This document shows, in pieces, positions 11,451 to 22,356 of a stretch of 64,000 nt of DNA (its first letter is position 1; each line of letters begins with the position of its first letter). The notes below the pieces were generated by a model. The model saw only the letters and a program-made list of their open reading frames with translations, was not told the origin of the DNA and did not search any database. The stretch covers positions 40,164,010 to 40,228,009 of the forward strand of contig OX352763.1 of the NCBI GenBank assembly GCA_947095585.1. Reading direction: 5' to 3'. This DNA is from Nephrocerus scutellatus. Lineage: Eukaryota; Arthropoda; Insecta; Diptera; Pipunculidae. The translations under genes were made by a program, and so were the position numbers.

Positions 11451-12079
11451 TTTCCATCGTGATAGTATAATAGTATTTTTCTTTGCTAGCTATTATATTT
11501 TTAATAACTAGTATAATGTAATATTAAAATAAACTATGAAACTATAAACTATAGTTTCCATCGTTATAGTATAATAGTATACTATCTTCTTTATTTCCTT
11601 TACTCCGCGGGGGAGCATAGGGCTTCTACAAACTCCCGCCAACGAACTCGATTTATCGCCTGAGGTTTCAAGAGACGCCACTCTGTCCCCTGGGATCTTG
11701 CTTCCTCTTCTATTGTCCTTTTCCATGTCTTGCTAGGACGGCCAACTCGGTGGTTTTCTTGTGGATTCCAGTCGAGCGCTAGTTTTGTAATATCGTCAGA
11801 ATCTCTAGATGGAGGCTTGTATTAGGTTCAAGAATCAATTAATTCAGTTGAGTAGTGATTGGCCAACCGCAACCTAGGTCGACTTGAAGCGCCGACGACC
11901 AAGGCAAGTCCCCTTCTTATTCAGCCCCGACCCAAGCTGATACAAATCGGATTGGGTACCGAAATCGTTCACTTGATTTGGCCGAGTTTCCAGTGACGCG
12001 ACGTGGACGCATAAGATAGGAGATAGGAGGTATGAGATAGAAGATATACTGTTTTACTATTATATTATAACGATGGAAA
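11451..12079. repeat. Non-autonomous element with 24-bp terminal inverted repeats
   Basis: TTTCCATCGTGATAGTATAA starts the left end (11451-11474), and its reverse complement ends the element at 12056-12079 with two differences in 24. A third copy lies inside, in direct orientation, at 11555-11578, and abuts an RT fragment. A duplicated end followed by foreign DNA suggests an insertion near the left terminus. No transposase is present. Confidence 0.55.
11590..11815 (-). pseudogene. RTE-like retrotransposon C-terminal fragment
   Basis: The minus strand encodes ALDWNPQENHRVGRPSKTW, then IEEEARSQGTEWRLL and RVRWREFVEAL before a stop. The same signature (AMQWNPLS, GRRTGRPRNTWRRTVEE, RTRWRVGVVEAL) closes the RTE-like element at 32990-33180. 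Only about 70 codons remain, so it is a truncated relic. Confidence 0.7.
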
Positions 12080-12179
12080 GAGGGGGTCATTGGAAGCAGC
12101 GCTTTTATGTCTAATCTACTTACGAGTATGTATGTTTGCTGATTGCCTTTATACATAAAACTATGTTTCATTACAACCC

Positions 12180-12335
12180 AAAAAAATTTTCGTATAAATT
12201 CTCCTACTGCAAAGTTTGAAAAAAATCAGATTACTTCTTAAAAAAAATTATATGGGATCACCCAGGCCCTGGGGCCTACCCTTCTAAGTTTTAACTGAAA
12301 ATTTTCTCCATCGTAGATACACATGTTTATATATT
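12180..12335 (+). repeat. Single unit of the tandem-unit fold-back family
   Basis: It shows the unit's hallmarks: an AAAATCAGATTA-like block, TATGGGATCACCCAGGCCCTG, and CCATCGTAGATACACATGTT. An AACCCAAAAAAATTTTCGTA start at 12175 resembles the family terminus seen at 14040 and 52153. Confidence 0.5.
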
Positions 12336-12419
12336 TAAAGTTATTTAGAGCAAATTACACTAGCTTTCTCAAATCTCTCTACGGAGAAGCAAATAAAGAT
12401 TTTTAACGTCTTTGTTATG

Positions 12420-13990
12420 GAAAAAATGTAGATTATGAACAACAAAAGATTGCTGTAGTGAATGAGTCAAAATCATCTGCAGAGTTTTGGAGAGCAGTGA
12501 AGTACATAAACGGGCAAACGAGCACAATTGGCAGCATGTCAAATGCTCCACTTCTAAAAAAACATTTTAGCAACCTTTTAAACACAACCCTTAGTGCTTC
12601 TCTATTTCATTACGCAGCGCCGCTTATTACGAATGAGTTTTTGGACGCACCATTAACATTGCAAGAAGTACGGGTAGTAATCGAGAACTAAAAAAAAACC
12701 GGAGATGATCGTATCCCCTTCGAATTTTGTAAAAATAGGCTTACTCAGTGGGTCAAAAACAATTAGATTTTATCAGAATTTCAAGCAGGTTTTAGAGAAA
12801 ACTATTCCACTATCGATCAAATATTCGTACTTACTAATGTTGCCGAAATTTATAAAAAGAAGCACAAAAAGTTGTACGCATTTTTTGTTGACTTCAGAGT
12901 AGCATTTGACTCCATATCACGCGAGGCACTAATTTATAAATAATACAAAATTTGATTTTCCACTAAAGTCATCCGTATATCCTAAGAGAAATGTATGAAA
13001 ATAATGTAGTATCGATATCTGAGGAATTTACCAACAACATCAATGGGGGTGAAGCAAGGGTGTATATTGAGTGCACTGTTATTTATACTGTTTATAAACG
13101 ACATAACTGATGAAGTAAGGGGAGGAATAGATATCTGCCGAACGAAAATCCCTGCACTTATGTATGCGGTTGACATTTTCTTTCTTGCGGATACGGTAAA
13201 TGGTACGTAACTAATGATGAACAGACTCAGTGAATACTGCAAATACTGGAGCCTATTGTTAACCTGGATAATTCCAAGACTATGGTGTTCAGAGGTGATG
13301 GCGGAAGATACTCAAGAACTGACAAATTGACATATCGTAGCGAGGCTATTGAAAATGTACGCCTATACAAATATCTAGGAGTTCAAATATCAGGCAATTT
13401 AAATATGAATATGCCCTTGGAGTCGAAAATATCTGAGAATAAGCGAGCGGTTTCTTCGGTCTGGGGACTTTGCATCACAAATAAATTTGTCTCCCATAGC
13501 TCAAAACAAAAACTTTTTCGCGCAACTGCAACATCAGTACTCTTATATGCACCCCAAGTTTGGGGATACAAATCTTTCCCAGCAGTTGAAAAATTCCTCC
13601 GATATTTTCTGAAGCCAATATTTCGATTGCCGAGTAGTACGCCAAATTACATGTTGCACTTAGAAACTGCGACGCCACCTATGTTTTTAGAAACCTTGAA
13701 ATTACACTTTGACTATATTGTCAAAGTAATGGCAATGGATGAAAAAAGGTTGCCGAAAATTGTGCTTATACATATTTAAACTAAGAGAGATAATTGCGTG
13801 AGTGAATGGCAGAATCTTGCATCCGAGTGTGGCATGCGACTAAACCATCACACCAGATATGCAGCCTGCGTTGATTAGAAGCAAACTTCACACTCTACTA
13901 GCAAAAAACAAAAAACAAAAAAACAATCTATACAAGACATATGCTAATGAAGCCCAATCATTCCAGTACAGGATGTATTATAGTACGTTA
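12420..13990 (+). pseudogene. Degenerate LINE reverse transcriptase, 5' piece of an interrupted copy
   Basis: The remnant reads through many stops and frame changes: EFWRAVKYING, a gap, FQAGFRENYSTIDQIF, FFVDFRVAFDSISREAL (RT motif A), REMYENN, and a corrupted motif B/C region. A clean 165-codon frame follows at 13282-13779 (NSKTMVFRG, YKYLGVQISGN, RATATSVLLYAPQVWG) covering the thumb. After 13990 the coding similarity stops where a tandem-unit element begins. It seems to resume at 14765. The copy is long inactive. Confidence 0.75.
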
Positions 13991-14039
13991 AGGTATTACT
14001 TTCGATAAAGTACTTATTTTCTAAACTGCAACTCAACGG

Positions 14040-14765
14040 AAAAAAAACAACCCATTTCTCATGTTTCATTTTTCATGTAAATTCTCTAATAGGGGATACA
14101 TATGTGTGCAAATTTTGAACCGGGTTAATTTGGAAAAAAAAAAATATTATTTTTCAAAAACTATTCTCACCGGGCTACGTTTTTAAAAAAAATGTATGGC
14201 CCCGACCCCGGCCCTCAGGGCCCATTCGCTCCAAAAAATTTACAAAAACTTTTATCCATTGGGATAAACCTATGATTAAAATTTGAAGAAAATCGGGCTA
14301 ATTTTTAAAAAATTTACACGGGCTCAGGGCCAATTCGCTCAAAAATTGTCCAAAAAGTTTTGTCTATCGGAGATACACATGTGCACAAAATTTAATCAAA
14401 ATCGGGTTAATTCTTATTTTAAATTTGTATGAGGCCCCACGACCCCAGGGCCTGGCGTCTGTAAACTTTCTACAAAAAGTTTTGTCGCTCGGAGATAAGA
14501 GGGTTCGGGTTAATTAAAAAAAAAATAATTGTGGCCCCACGACCCCCCCGGGGCCCGGGGTATCCAAAATTTTTACAAAAAGTGTTGTCCATCGGAGATA
14601 CACATGTGTATACAATTTGAAGAAAATCGGGTAAATTTTGTAAACTATTTTAATAGAAAATATGGTTACCGGAAATATATGTGTGCAAAATTTCAATAAA
14701 ATCGGGCTATGGGAAGTGGGTTAAAAATTGGTCAGAAAATCTGACCAGCCAGCGTGCACGCGAAG
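14040..14765 (+). repeat. Tandem-unit element (about six units of roughly 118 bp)
   Basis: It starts with AAAAAACAACCCATTTCTC and AATTCTCTAATAGGGGATAC and ends with GTGCACGCGAAGTTAATATA, GAGAATT. Between the ends are repeated units, each with a GAAGAAAATCGGG block, a GC-rich GGCCCCACGACCCC block and a CCATCGGAGATACACATGTG block. It sits within an older LINE copy whose coding parts lie on both sides, so it is a mobile insertion and not a local satellite. Confidence 0.7.
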
Positions 14766-14985
14766 TTAATATAGAGAATTTAAAATAAGCACAATATTTA
14801 AAATGAGAGGAGAGCTGGTAGACTTAAGTTATATACCACACCGCCCAGAGTTACCAATTCTCTGCAACATGTGCAACCTGAACACAAGAGAAGATGTATT
14901 TCATTTCCTTGCCATTTGTCTAATTCTAAAAGAAATTCGACTAGGATGGGATATATTATTTTCACGCGCCCATAGCCGAAAGTGA
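14766..14985 (+). pseudogene. 3' piece of the interrupted LINE (Cys/His tail)
   Basis: The frame 14803-14985 has CNMCNLNTREDVFHFLAIC, the zinc-knuckle-like C-terminus common to Jockey-group LINE ORF2. It probably continues the thumb domain ending near 13990, split by the intervening tandem-unit element. It ends at the start of another repeat. Confidence 0.55.
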
Positions 14986-15420
14986 CTGTTTCGTACGCTA
15001 TAAACTAGCCTCGAAAGTAGCCCATAACAACAATAGTTATGTTATGATATAAACGTCTTTTGTTATTTACTACAACCTCAACGAACACATTGCGCATGAG
15101 CAAGAATTCTCTTTTGATTGTCATTTGTGATTTCTGCTTCTCTCTCGATTTAGCAGAAAAACCGGTTTGGACGCGTGAAAAATTCATTTCTTTGTTATTT
15201 ACTGCAGTCACAGCGAACACACATTCTCACATTTCTGCTTCTCTCTCGTTTAAGCAAAAAAAAACCGGTTTGGACGCGAGAAAAATAGCGTACACGACTT
15301 GCAGAAAAGTGCTCATCGTGCTCGTTAGATTGCCGAACTCGGCTACCGCCTCGTTCGTCAAGCTTCGACCTCGCACGATAAACTCCACTTTCCTTGCTCG
15401 TTCTGTAATATACTATTAAA
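14970..15420 (+). repeat. Dispersed repeat with CGAAAGTGACTG start, longest copy
   Basis: It begins CCATAGCCGAAAGTGACTG and ends CTGTAATATACTATTAAA. Copies at 17868-18112 and 22133-22356 share this start, the internal TTTACTGCAGTCACAGCGAA and the TGTAATATACTA end. This copy is longer, with an internal duplication of the GAACACATT / TTCTGCTTCTCTCTCG block. No coding or Pol III signal is obvious, and the class is unknown. Confidence 0.55.
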
Positions 15421-15594
15421 TATTATATAAATATGCACGGATTGCCCTTGATTATAGAAAACGTATTATTGAGGAAAACTTTTAAAAAAAAAATATTTAT
15501 TATATGTCAATCTTTAGCCAAACCATAGACTAAGAAACCATGTAATTATATATATACATTTTTAAGAAAATAAATATTCAGTTTACTACTGCTA
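15421..15594. other. AT-rich spacer
   Basis: Nothing recognisable between two repeats. Confidence 0.3.
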
Positions 15595-17456
15595 CTACTA
15601 TATATTTGAAGAAAATCGGGAAAAAAAATTTACAAAGTTTTTATGGGGACCTCGACCCAAAACCCTCTCTATAAAAAGCCCAACTGTTTTCTTTAAAAAG
15701 AACGAAAATAAGATGTATTGGTAATTAACAAACGAGCAAATTCCATCTAAAAATTTTCTGTTTCTCACTACTACCAGTTAGGTTTTTCACTCTTTTTACG
15801 ACCACCAGTTAGCGCGCTTCTTTCTACACTGTATTCACATCTTACAATTACAACCGATTTTCGTATTTTTTCACTGCATTCATGTGCGTAAAGTTGAGCC
15901 TTCTGTAGAGAAGGTTTTGCCCGACTCCGAGGGCCGATTACTCCAAAGAATTTTCAAAAAGTGTTGTCCGTCGGAGGTACACATCTGGATAAAATTTGAA
16001 GAAAATCAGGTTAATTTAAATTTTTTTAAAAAATTTGTATGGGCCACCTGACCACGGAGTCCGATCACTCCAAAACTTTTACAAAAAATGTTTTCCATCG
16101 GAGATACCCATGATTCAAACATTTGAAGAAAATCGGGTAAATTTTTAAAAAAAATTGTATGGGACCCCGACACCTAAGCCCGATCGCTCCAACATTTTTT
16201 TAAAAAGAATTGTCCATCGGAGCTACACATGTGTCAAAAATTTGAAGAAAATCGGGTTAATTTATTTAAGACATTTATATGGGACCCCAGACATCGGGAC
16301 CCGACCACTGAAAAATGTTTACTAAAAGGGTTACTAAAAATTGGGTTAATTTTAAAAAATTTGTAGTAGGCCCCACAATCCCGTGGCTCGGGGTCTCCAA
16401 AATGTTTCAAAAAGTGTTGTACATCGGATATATACATGTATATAAAATTTGAAGAAAAATGGGTTAATTTTTTTTAAAAATTTGTGGGGGTACCTTTTAC
16501 AAAAATTGTTGCCCATCGGAGATACACATGTGTATAAAATTTGAAGAAAATCGGCTAAATTTAAAAAAAATGTATGGGGCCCCCAACCCCGATGCTCGAT
16601 CACTCCATTTTTTTACAATAAGTGTTGTCCATCGGACATTTTTTAAAAAATTTATATGGGGCAACTGACCCCGGAGTCCGATCACTTCAAAACTTAAAAA
16701 AAAATGTTTTCCATCGGAGATACATGATTCAAACATTTGAAGAAAATCGGGTAAATTTTTTAAAAAATTTATATGGGGCCCGACTCCTAGGCCCGATTAC
16801 TCCAACATTTTTTTAAAAAGCACGAAAATACACATGTGTATAAAATTGCAAGAATTGGGTTGCTTTTTTAAAAAAACCGACTACGGGGTCCGACCACTCC
16901 AAAATTTTTACAAAAATGTGGTCCATCGGAGATACACATGTGTATAAAATTTGAATAAAATTGGGTTAATTGCTTAAAAAAATTTATACGGGGCCCCACA
17001 ACCCCGGGCCCGGGAACTCCAAAAATTTTACAAAAAGAGTTGTCCACCGGAGATATACATGTGTATAACATTTGAAAAAAAATCGGGTAATTTTTTTAAA
17101 AAATTGTATAGGACCCCCGACCAAAATTTAAAAAAATTTTATAAAATTTGAAGAAAATCTGGTACTTTTTTCACAAAATTTTTATGGGTGCCCCTCGACC
17201 CCGGGACCCAAAATTTTTACAAAAAGTGTTGTCCATCGGAGATATACATGCTTATAAAATTTGAAGAAAATTGGGTATATTTTGTAAAATATTTGACTCC
17301 TAGGCCCGAGGCACCAAATTTTAATAGAAAGTGTTGTCATCGAAGATGCACATGTGTGCAAAGTTTTAATAAAATCTTTAGGAAGGGGGTTAAAGATTGA
17401 TCGCAAGATTTGGTGTGCCAGCCAGCCAGCCACGGGCACGCGAAGTTAATATGGAG
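15595..17456 (+). repeat. Longest tandem-unit array of the fold-back family
   Basis: About a dozen or more diverged units of roughly 115-120 bp (one shortened to about 80), each with GAAGAAAATCGGG, a GGGGCCCCGACCCC-like GC block and TTGTCCATCGGAGATACACA. The array ends CACGGGCACGCGAAGTTAAT, ATGGAGAATTG, the same terminus as the copy at 14040-14765. An hAT-like MITE interrupts it at 15664-15928. The short ORFs on either strand arise from the repetition and are not genes. Confidence 0.75.
15664..15928. mobile_element. Diverged hAT-like MITE inside the tandem-unit array
   Basis: The ends AAAACCCTCTCTATAAAAAG and, at the right, GTAGAGAAGGTTTTG are diverged versions of the CAAAACCTTCTCTATAGAAA terminus seen at 33982 and 41939. 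The internal TACACTGTATTCACATC block is shared too. The array units continue on both sides, so this is an insertion. The flanking 8-mers no longer match, fitting an old event. Confidence 0.6.
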
Positions 17457-17771
17457 AATTGAAAAAGGGGAAAAAGGCTATATGTCGTGAGTAAAAGTGC
17501 TACAGAAGCTAACAATTATTGCTTATTTTATTGGGAAAGCTAACTTCTATTCCTATGCCAATAAAATGCAGCTATTGACTATTGGAGCATCACGAATTCC
17601 CTGGCGGATAATTTTTAAACCAATTAAGAATCAATTTGACAATTATTTTTTCAAGCAATTTTCTTCTATGTAACAAATCACAAATGTAAATTTTCTTGTT
17701 CATTGCATTTTAATATTTTCCACAAGAGGCTCTTACTCTACTTTTACAATCGTCAATATGGCATTATAAAA
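17457..17771. other. Spacer with a dispersed repeat shared with 45.0 kb
   Basis: A stretch near 17722-17758 (AGAGGCTCTTACTCTACTTT) recurs in reverse at about 45035-45075 (GTAGAGTAAGCGCCTCTTGC). No gene is visible. Confidence 0.35.
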
Positions 17772-18205
17772 TTTTCTATATTAACTTCGCGTCCATGTGT
17801 ATGTTTGTTTCTTTTGCAATTTGGAAGGACCCGATAGGCCCCAAAGCCGAGGGGCTCCTATATCATATTTTTTCATACGACCATAGACGAAAGTGACTGT
17901 ATCCTACGCTATAACCTAGCCTCGAAAGAAGGCATTATCCATACTAGTGTGTTAACATAGAAAATACTTTTGTTATTTACTGCAGTCACAGCGAACACAC
18001 ATTCCCAGAGTAATTTTGCATTTAGCAGAAAATCAGGTTTTGGTCGTGTGAAGAATAGCATACATTACTCGCTGAAAAGCGCCTTTCCTGCTCGTTATGT
18101 AATATACTATAAAAGTTAACCCGATTTTCTTCAAATTTTGTACACATGTGTATCTTCAGTTACAATTCTTTTTATAAAATTTTTGAAGTGATCGGGCACG
18201 ACTGT
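17772..18205. repeat. Tandem-unit family remnant with the CGAAAGTGACTG repeat nested inside
   Basis: CTATATTAACTTCGCGTCCA (17776) is the family terminus in reverse orientation, and a reversed unit (ACCCGATTTTCTTCAAATTT, ACACATGTGTATCTTC) lies at 18118-18205. Between them, 17868-18112 is a copy of the dispersed repeat described at 14970-15420. Confidence 0.55.
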
Positions 18206-18690
18206 CTAAAACTCAAGAACCGCTGAGCCGTTGACACAAAACTTGGACAATATATTAGTTTAGACTGCAGGAAGGTTTCTCTTAAGTTTATTCCCGATGG
18301 ATGGCCTTGTAATCGTTATATTTAAATTTTTCGTATTTATGGTACGATTTGGCACAAAATAAATTTCTTAAATATAAATACGTTGGCTGATAAAATTTGG
18401 ACCCGCTAAGTGGCGGTGGACTTGAGATATTCACGAAAAACTACATTTACTGATATTTGTTCATATCAGAATGGATGTACGTTGGCTATAATTAGTGAAA
18501 TGTTTATAATTATGTTGAATTCTGATATGTGGCACTGTATTCCCACTTTTGTATTTAGATGGCACTGTATTCCCACTTTTGTATTTGTTGGTCGACTTCG
18601 TTGTTGACATTTTAGTAGAATTGTTGCGTGTAGTTAAACCGTGCGCATAAACAAATTGATTGAATGAAAATAAAAATAGTTTATCGTTAG
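18206..18690. repeat. Dispersed repeat, homologous in reverse to 43.76-44.06 kb
   Basis: The stretch from about 18385 to 18560 (GACCCGCTAAGTGGCGGTGG ... GGCACTGTATTCCCACTTTT) is the reverse complement of 43760-44060. That copy carries a MITE insertion which this one lacks. The 17-bp GGCACTGTATTCCCACT is duplicated here at about 18532 and 18560. No gene is supported. Confidence 0.5.
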
Positions 18691-19058
18691 TGGATTTCCT
18701 TTTTTTTGTGGTTGGTGGTGGGGATTTGATGACGGGGGATGTTGATGATCGTAGGGAGGGGGTCGGTGGGGATAAGTCTTGGGAGCTACGGGTATTGATG
18801 AGGTGATGACCGATTACCCTCGGTGTAGTGGGTGGTCAAGGGCACTGAATCGTTAGGGTGGCGGTCGCTGGGGAGTGGGTCAGTGGATATGAAATTGCCT
18901 CACCGCCCATTATTATATGTGGGAGACTATGGATATTTATGGGTGATGGAGTGAAGGGATGGTGATTGGGAAGAAGGCCTGGAGTGGTGGTGATGGGGAC
19001 CGATGTGGGCGATAGATGGATACTGGAGCCACGAGCCACGCCGGGTACTTCAGCTAGT
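18691..19058 (-). repeat. G-rich segment, reverse copy of the ACTAGCTGA-start repeat
   Basis: On the minus strand it begins TTACTAGCTGAAGTACCCGG at 19058, as the repeat at about 4358 does (ACTAGCTGACCCG). The plus strand is unusually G-rich for this window (GGTGGTGGGGATTTG, GGGAGGGGGTCGGTGGGG). The short minus-strand ORF here is proline/threonine-rich low-complexity sequence and I do not consider it a gene. Confidence 0.45.
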
Positions 19059-19427
19059 AATTTTTTACAAATTAACCCGATTTTATTCAAATTTTATACA
19101 TGAAGCCGATCTGACCTATTTTTCATACAAAGAAATTTTATTTTTAAATATCTGGCCTATGCAGACGGTTGCATCCAAATTTATTGGATTTATAATTTTC
19201 GTTATTTTTTATAATTTAACAAGATTTGAAGAGATTTTGAGAGGAAGCTTTTTCCACATCACCCAACGCTTTAAGCTGCTTTTTTACATGCTCCGAGTGG
19301 AGCCGTTAGCGACAGCTAAAATTGGGCCTTTTAAGATCCTCTCATGGCTATTAAACATTTTCTATTCTAGTTACTAGTTTAATTCCAACAAAATAACGAT
19401 ATTGTATATTTTTTCTGCTTACAACAG
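19059..19427. other. End of the large intron
   Basis: A short tandem-unit fragment (TTAACCCGATTTTATTCAAA, about 19072) is followed by AT-rich intron. It ends in a pyrimidine-rich TTTTTTCTGCTTACAACAG acceptor. Confidence 0.5.
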
Positions 19428-20634
19428 GAACATGGCATCCAACACATTGGGCCGATATCAAAAGAGTAATCACCGTCTTGTTGGGTCTACTCCAAATCTT
19501 GATCACGATTACCGAAGCGCACAGACTTTGCCACGTAAGCTTGCCGATCATCATCACCAGAAACAGCAGCAGCAGGAAAAGTACCAACGTCCTCACCACC
19601 ATTCGTCTACAATCAATGTGTCGATCGTTAATCCTGTCAAACAGCAACAACAACAATCCATACCCAGACAAAACACTGGTCCAGCTAAGCCAGCTCGCAC
19701 CTATGCCAAATCGTTGAATCGCAGCAGAAGCTGCAATGTCCACGGCATGAATGGAACCAATGATCCTAGTCCTATCTATATTGAGAAATTGACACGAAAC
19801 AACTATGCAAGTACGATAACCAACAGCAGCTACTTGAATGGCAACTCAAACGTACACAAGTCCAATCCACACCTGTATTCGAGTGGTGGCGGTGGTGGTG
19901 GAGAAAAGGAAAACTACCCGCTTCAAAGCGGCCTCAAGAGCCCATCTATAGTCAATCTGATCAGTCGTAGTCAGAAGGATCTTACGAAAATCGACGCCGT
20001 CGATGCGGCTGCAACAGCGACAACATCAAAGTATCCCAGTAATTATATGAGCACTGATCGACGGTACTCCTCAAATCATCAGAGCTACTCGAATGGAATC
20101 GTCCAGAGTCAACAACAAGAGAAGAAACAAGCTTTTCTAAAGGGTCTGCAGGATGAAGCACCAGATTTATATAAAACCCTTCATGGAGGTGGTGACTCCA
20201 TCGGAAGTAATGGACATAGGTATCCCTCAATGATAGTAAACAAAGACCATGAGCTAGCATCGTCGCTGGGCTCTCGATCGCCTATTGAAATCAACAAAGA
20301 CACAGCCAGTATCATTCGTCGCAGCAGTTCCAGCACTGAAGACTATTCGGAATCTTACAAGTACACAACAAAGTCCGATGATCATCACAGACCAATGGTT
20401 ACCAACACCGTGCAAAATTTTAGCAAAAAAACCATTCCCACGAAAGACGGCCGCGGCTTCGAGACTATTCATTCATCCGAAAAACGCAGCGTTAGCAAGC
20501 AGGTGTCATCGCAATATCGCGGCGGCAATGGCATTAGTGGTGATCCCATGTCCAATCTTAAGTACATTGAGGAACAAAAGCGTCGCGGATCGGGATCAAC
20601 AATAATTGAAGTGCGCAACAGCAAACGAAACTAA
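19428..20634 (+). CDS. Last exon of the large disordered protein
   Basis: The first base completes the Arg codon split at 10178-10179. Translation then gives residues 941-1341 and stops at TAA 20632-20634. The segment is Ser/Asn/Gln-rich and basic, with LGRYQKS, LVGSTPNLDHDYRSAQTLPRK, a Gly run, FLKGLQDEAPDLYKTLHGG, and a C-terminus RRGSGSTIIEVRNSKRN. I recognise no globular domain. Phase agreement across the 9.2 kb intron and a shared composition (Ser-rich, His/Gln tracts) support one gene with 7225-10179. A polyadenylation-type AATAAA lies at 20750-20755. An alternative is that this exon belongs to only some isoforms. Confidence 0.8.
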
Positions 20635-20749
20635 AGTGTTATGGCCAATGTATTCTCATCCGCTCTAAAATCCGCTAACCGCTGTGCCCACTGAGGAAAG
20701 TTTTGAAATTTTAAAATTTCCGGCTTTGGTTTCATTTGACAAGTTAGCA

Positions 20750-20755
20750 AATAAA
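20750..20755 (+). terminator. Candidate polyadenylation signal of the large gene
   Basis: AATAAA lies 116 bases after the stop codon. Further AATAAA-like sites occur downstream (for example near 21936), so a longer 3' UTR is possible. Confidence 0.4.
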
Positions 20756-22132
20756 AACAGAAAGCCAAATTACCTACTACTGTTTGTTGATAACTGTTCC
20801 AAGTGACCCCATAGATTATGACTCTTAACTGTCGTATTATGTAATAACCGTTGGTATTTTTATGTTTGTTTCTAACCTCAAAAACTAATGTAGTCACTAT
20901 TAATCCCTTCGTTGTTTACATTTTAATGAGAATCTATCGGAACGCAGCAGCTGCAGAAAGCATATGCTGTGAAATATTCACGATTTTTGACAAACTGGAT
21001 GTTGCAGATAACACACCAAACGCTGATGTTTAGAAAAAAAGGAGCAGCTTAAATAGCAGTAGCGAGCTTTTCAACTTTCTTTCCTGAAAAAATGTCAAAA
21101 GAGATGAGAAACATCATCAAAGGAAATCACACCAAACAAACAAGATAGCTGCAAGACGTGACATCTGTTAACACCAAACAGAGACCTATTATTTATAAAG
21201 ACTAACGTTTATCTGTTTGCATAAAAATAGACAGGGAAGTATCTGCAAAATTCTGTATAAATCTGTAAATTTGATCGATTTGCCACTTTTCTGTATTGAC
21301 TTAAGCAATGAATTGGATTTTATTTCAAAATTGATTGATAAATATGGGTATTGACAGTAAAAATTTCAAGAATTTACAGCTGCCATTTCAATTCTCAATT
21401 CACTGTATTATTCTTTGGATGGCAGAGAGTTGCAGAAAATGTCGTACAGAGAAAGCAAACACGAGAGTTCTTTGATATACAATGTCGATTCTAGGAATAC
21501 ACAGACTAACATTTTTTATTTTTTGCACTTCCACAGTATGTACGAGTACAATAGTGAAGTATTACCAATTAAAATTGACTTTACAAAATATCTCGTAATG
21601 AAAATCTGTTTTTTTTTTGTTGAGTGAAAAATTATACAATTTAATAAAGATAATAACTAACTTTATGTTTATGTAATTAATATAATGTACGAATTAGTTA
21701 GTTATTGGAATTAAAAGCATTATTATTATTCTAAAGAACAATGATATGTGTACCTCTCCTACTCTGTCATTCAAATATAATATTTAAAGAAATAACAATT
21801 TAATGTAGAATATAAGCTTAAGAAAAATTAATAATAATGTCTAACAGTAGTCCCAGAAAATCATAAAACAAACATAATAAGAGGAAAACCAATTAATGTA
21901 TTTAATTTTTCCCCCTTTTCCATATGTTAATTTTAAATAAATTTTAAAGTGCCAAAATAGAGGATTTCAATTTTTTATTGCTTAAAGTCTTTAGCGGCAT
22001 ATTAGTGAGTGGTTTCTTTTATTCATTCCATAGAAGAAGGAATAGAATAATGATCACGCGATAACAGAATATTCCAAACGCAATGTAAAAGAACAAAATG
22101 GAAAAAAAGGATTAAAATAGATTTTTCACACG
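20756..22132. other. 3' flanking sequence without a gene
   Basis: AT-rich, possibly including extended 3' UTR of the preceding gene. No recognisable repeat end or ORF of interest. Confidence 0.3.
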
Positions 22133-22356
22133 AACATAGACGAAAGTGACTATTTCCTACACTATAACCTACCCTCTAAAGTAGGCATTATCCACACTAA
22201 CATAGAAAATACTTTTCTTATTTACTGCAGTCTAAGCGAACATACATTCCCACAGTAGTTTTGCATTGCGCATGAGCAGTTTAGCAGAAAAATTGTTTTG
22301 GTCGTGTGAAAAAAAGCTTATCGTCCACTTCCCTAGCTCGATATGTAATATACTAA
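22133..22356 (+). repeat. Copy of the CGAAAGTGACTG dispersed repeat
   Basis: Starts CATAGACGAAAGTGACTATT and ends TATGTAATATACTAA. It shares TTTACTGCAGTCTAAGCGAA and TTGCGCATGAGCAG with the copies at 14970-15420 and 17868-18112. Confidence 0.6.

Larger units (their letters stand above)
10180..19427 (+). other. 9.2 kb repeat-filled intron of the large gene
   Basis: The donor AAAG|GTAAGA at 10180 and the acceptor TTACAACAG ending at 19427 join with matching phase: AG plus G restores an Arg codon and the frame runs on. The intron holds a decayed SINE, RT fragments, several copies of a tandem-unit fold-back family and other dispersed repeats, listed separately. 10626-11440 shows nothing beyond AT-rich sequence. 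Confidence 0.8.

Noticed and set aside
16234..17440. Many 60-85 codon ORFs on both strands
   Set aside because: Produced by the tandem units; the same peptides recur in each unit with frameshifts.
18836..19090. Proline/threonine-rich minus-strand ORF
   Set aside because: Lies in a G-rich repeat with a dispersed-repeat start motif; no start context or domain.
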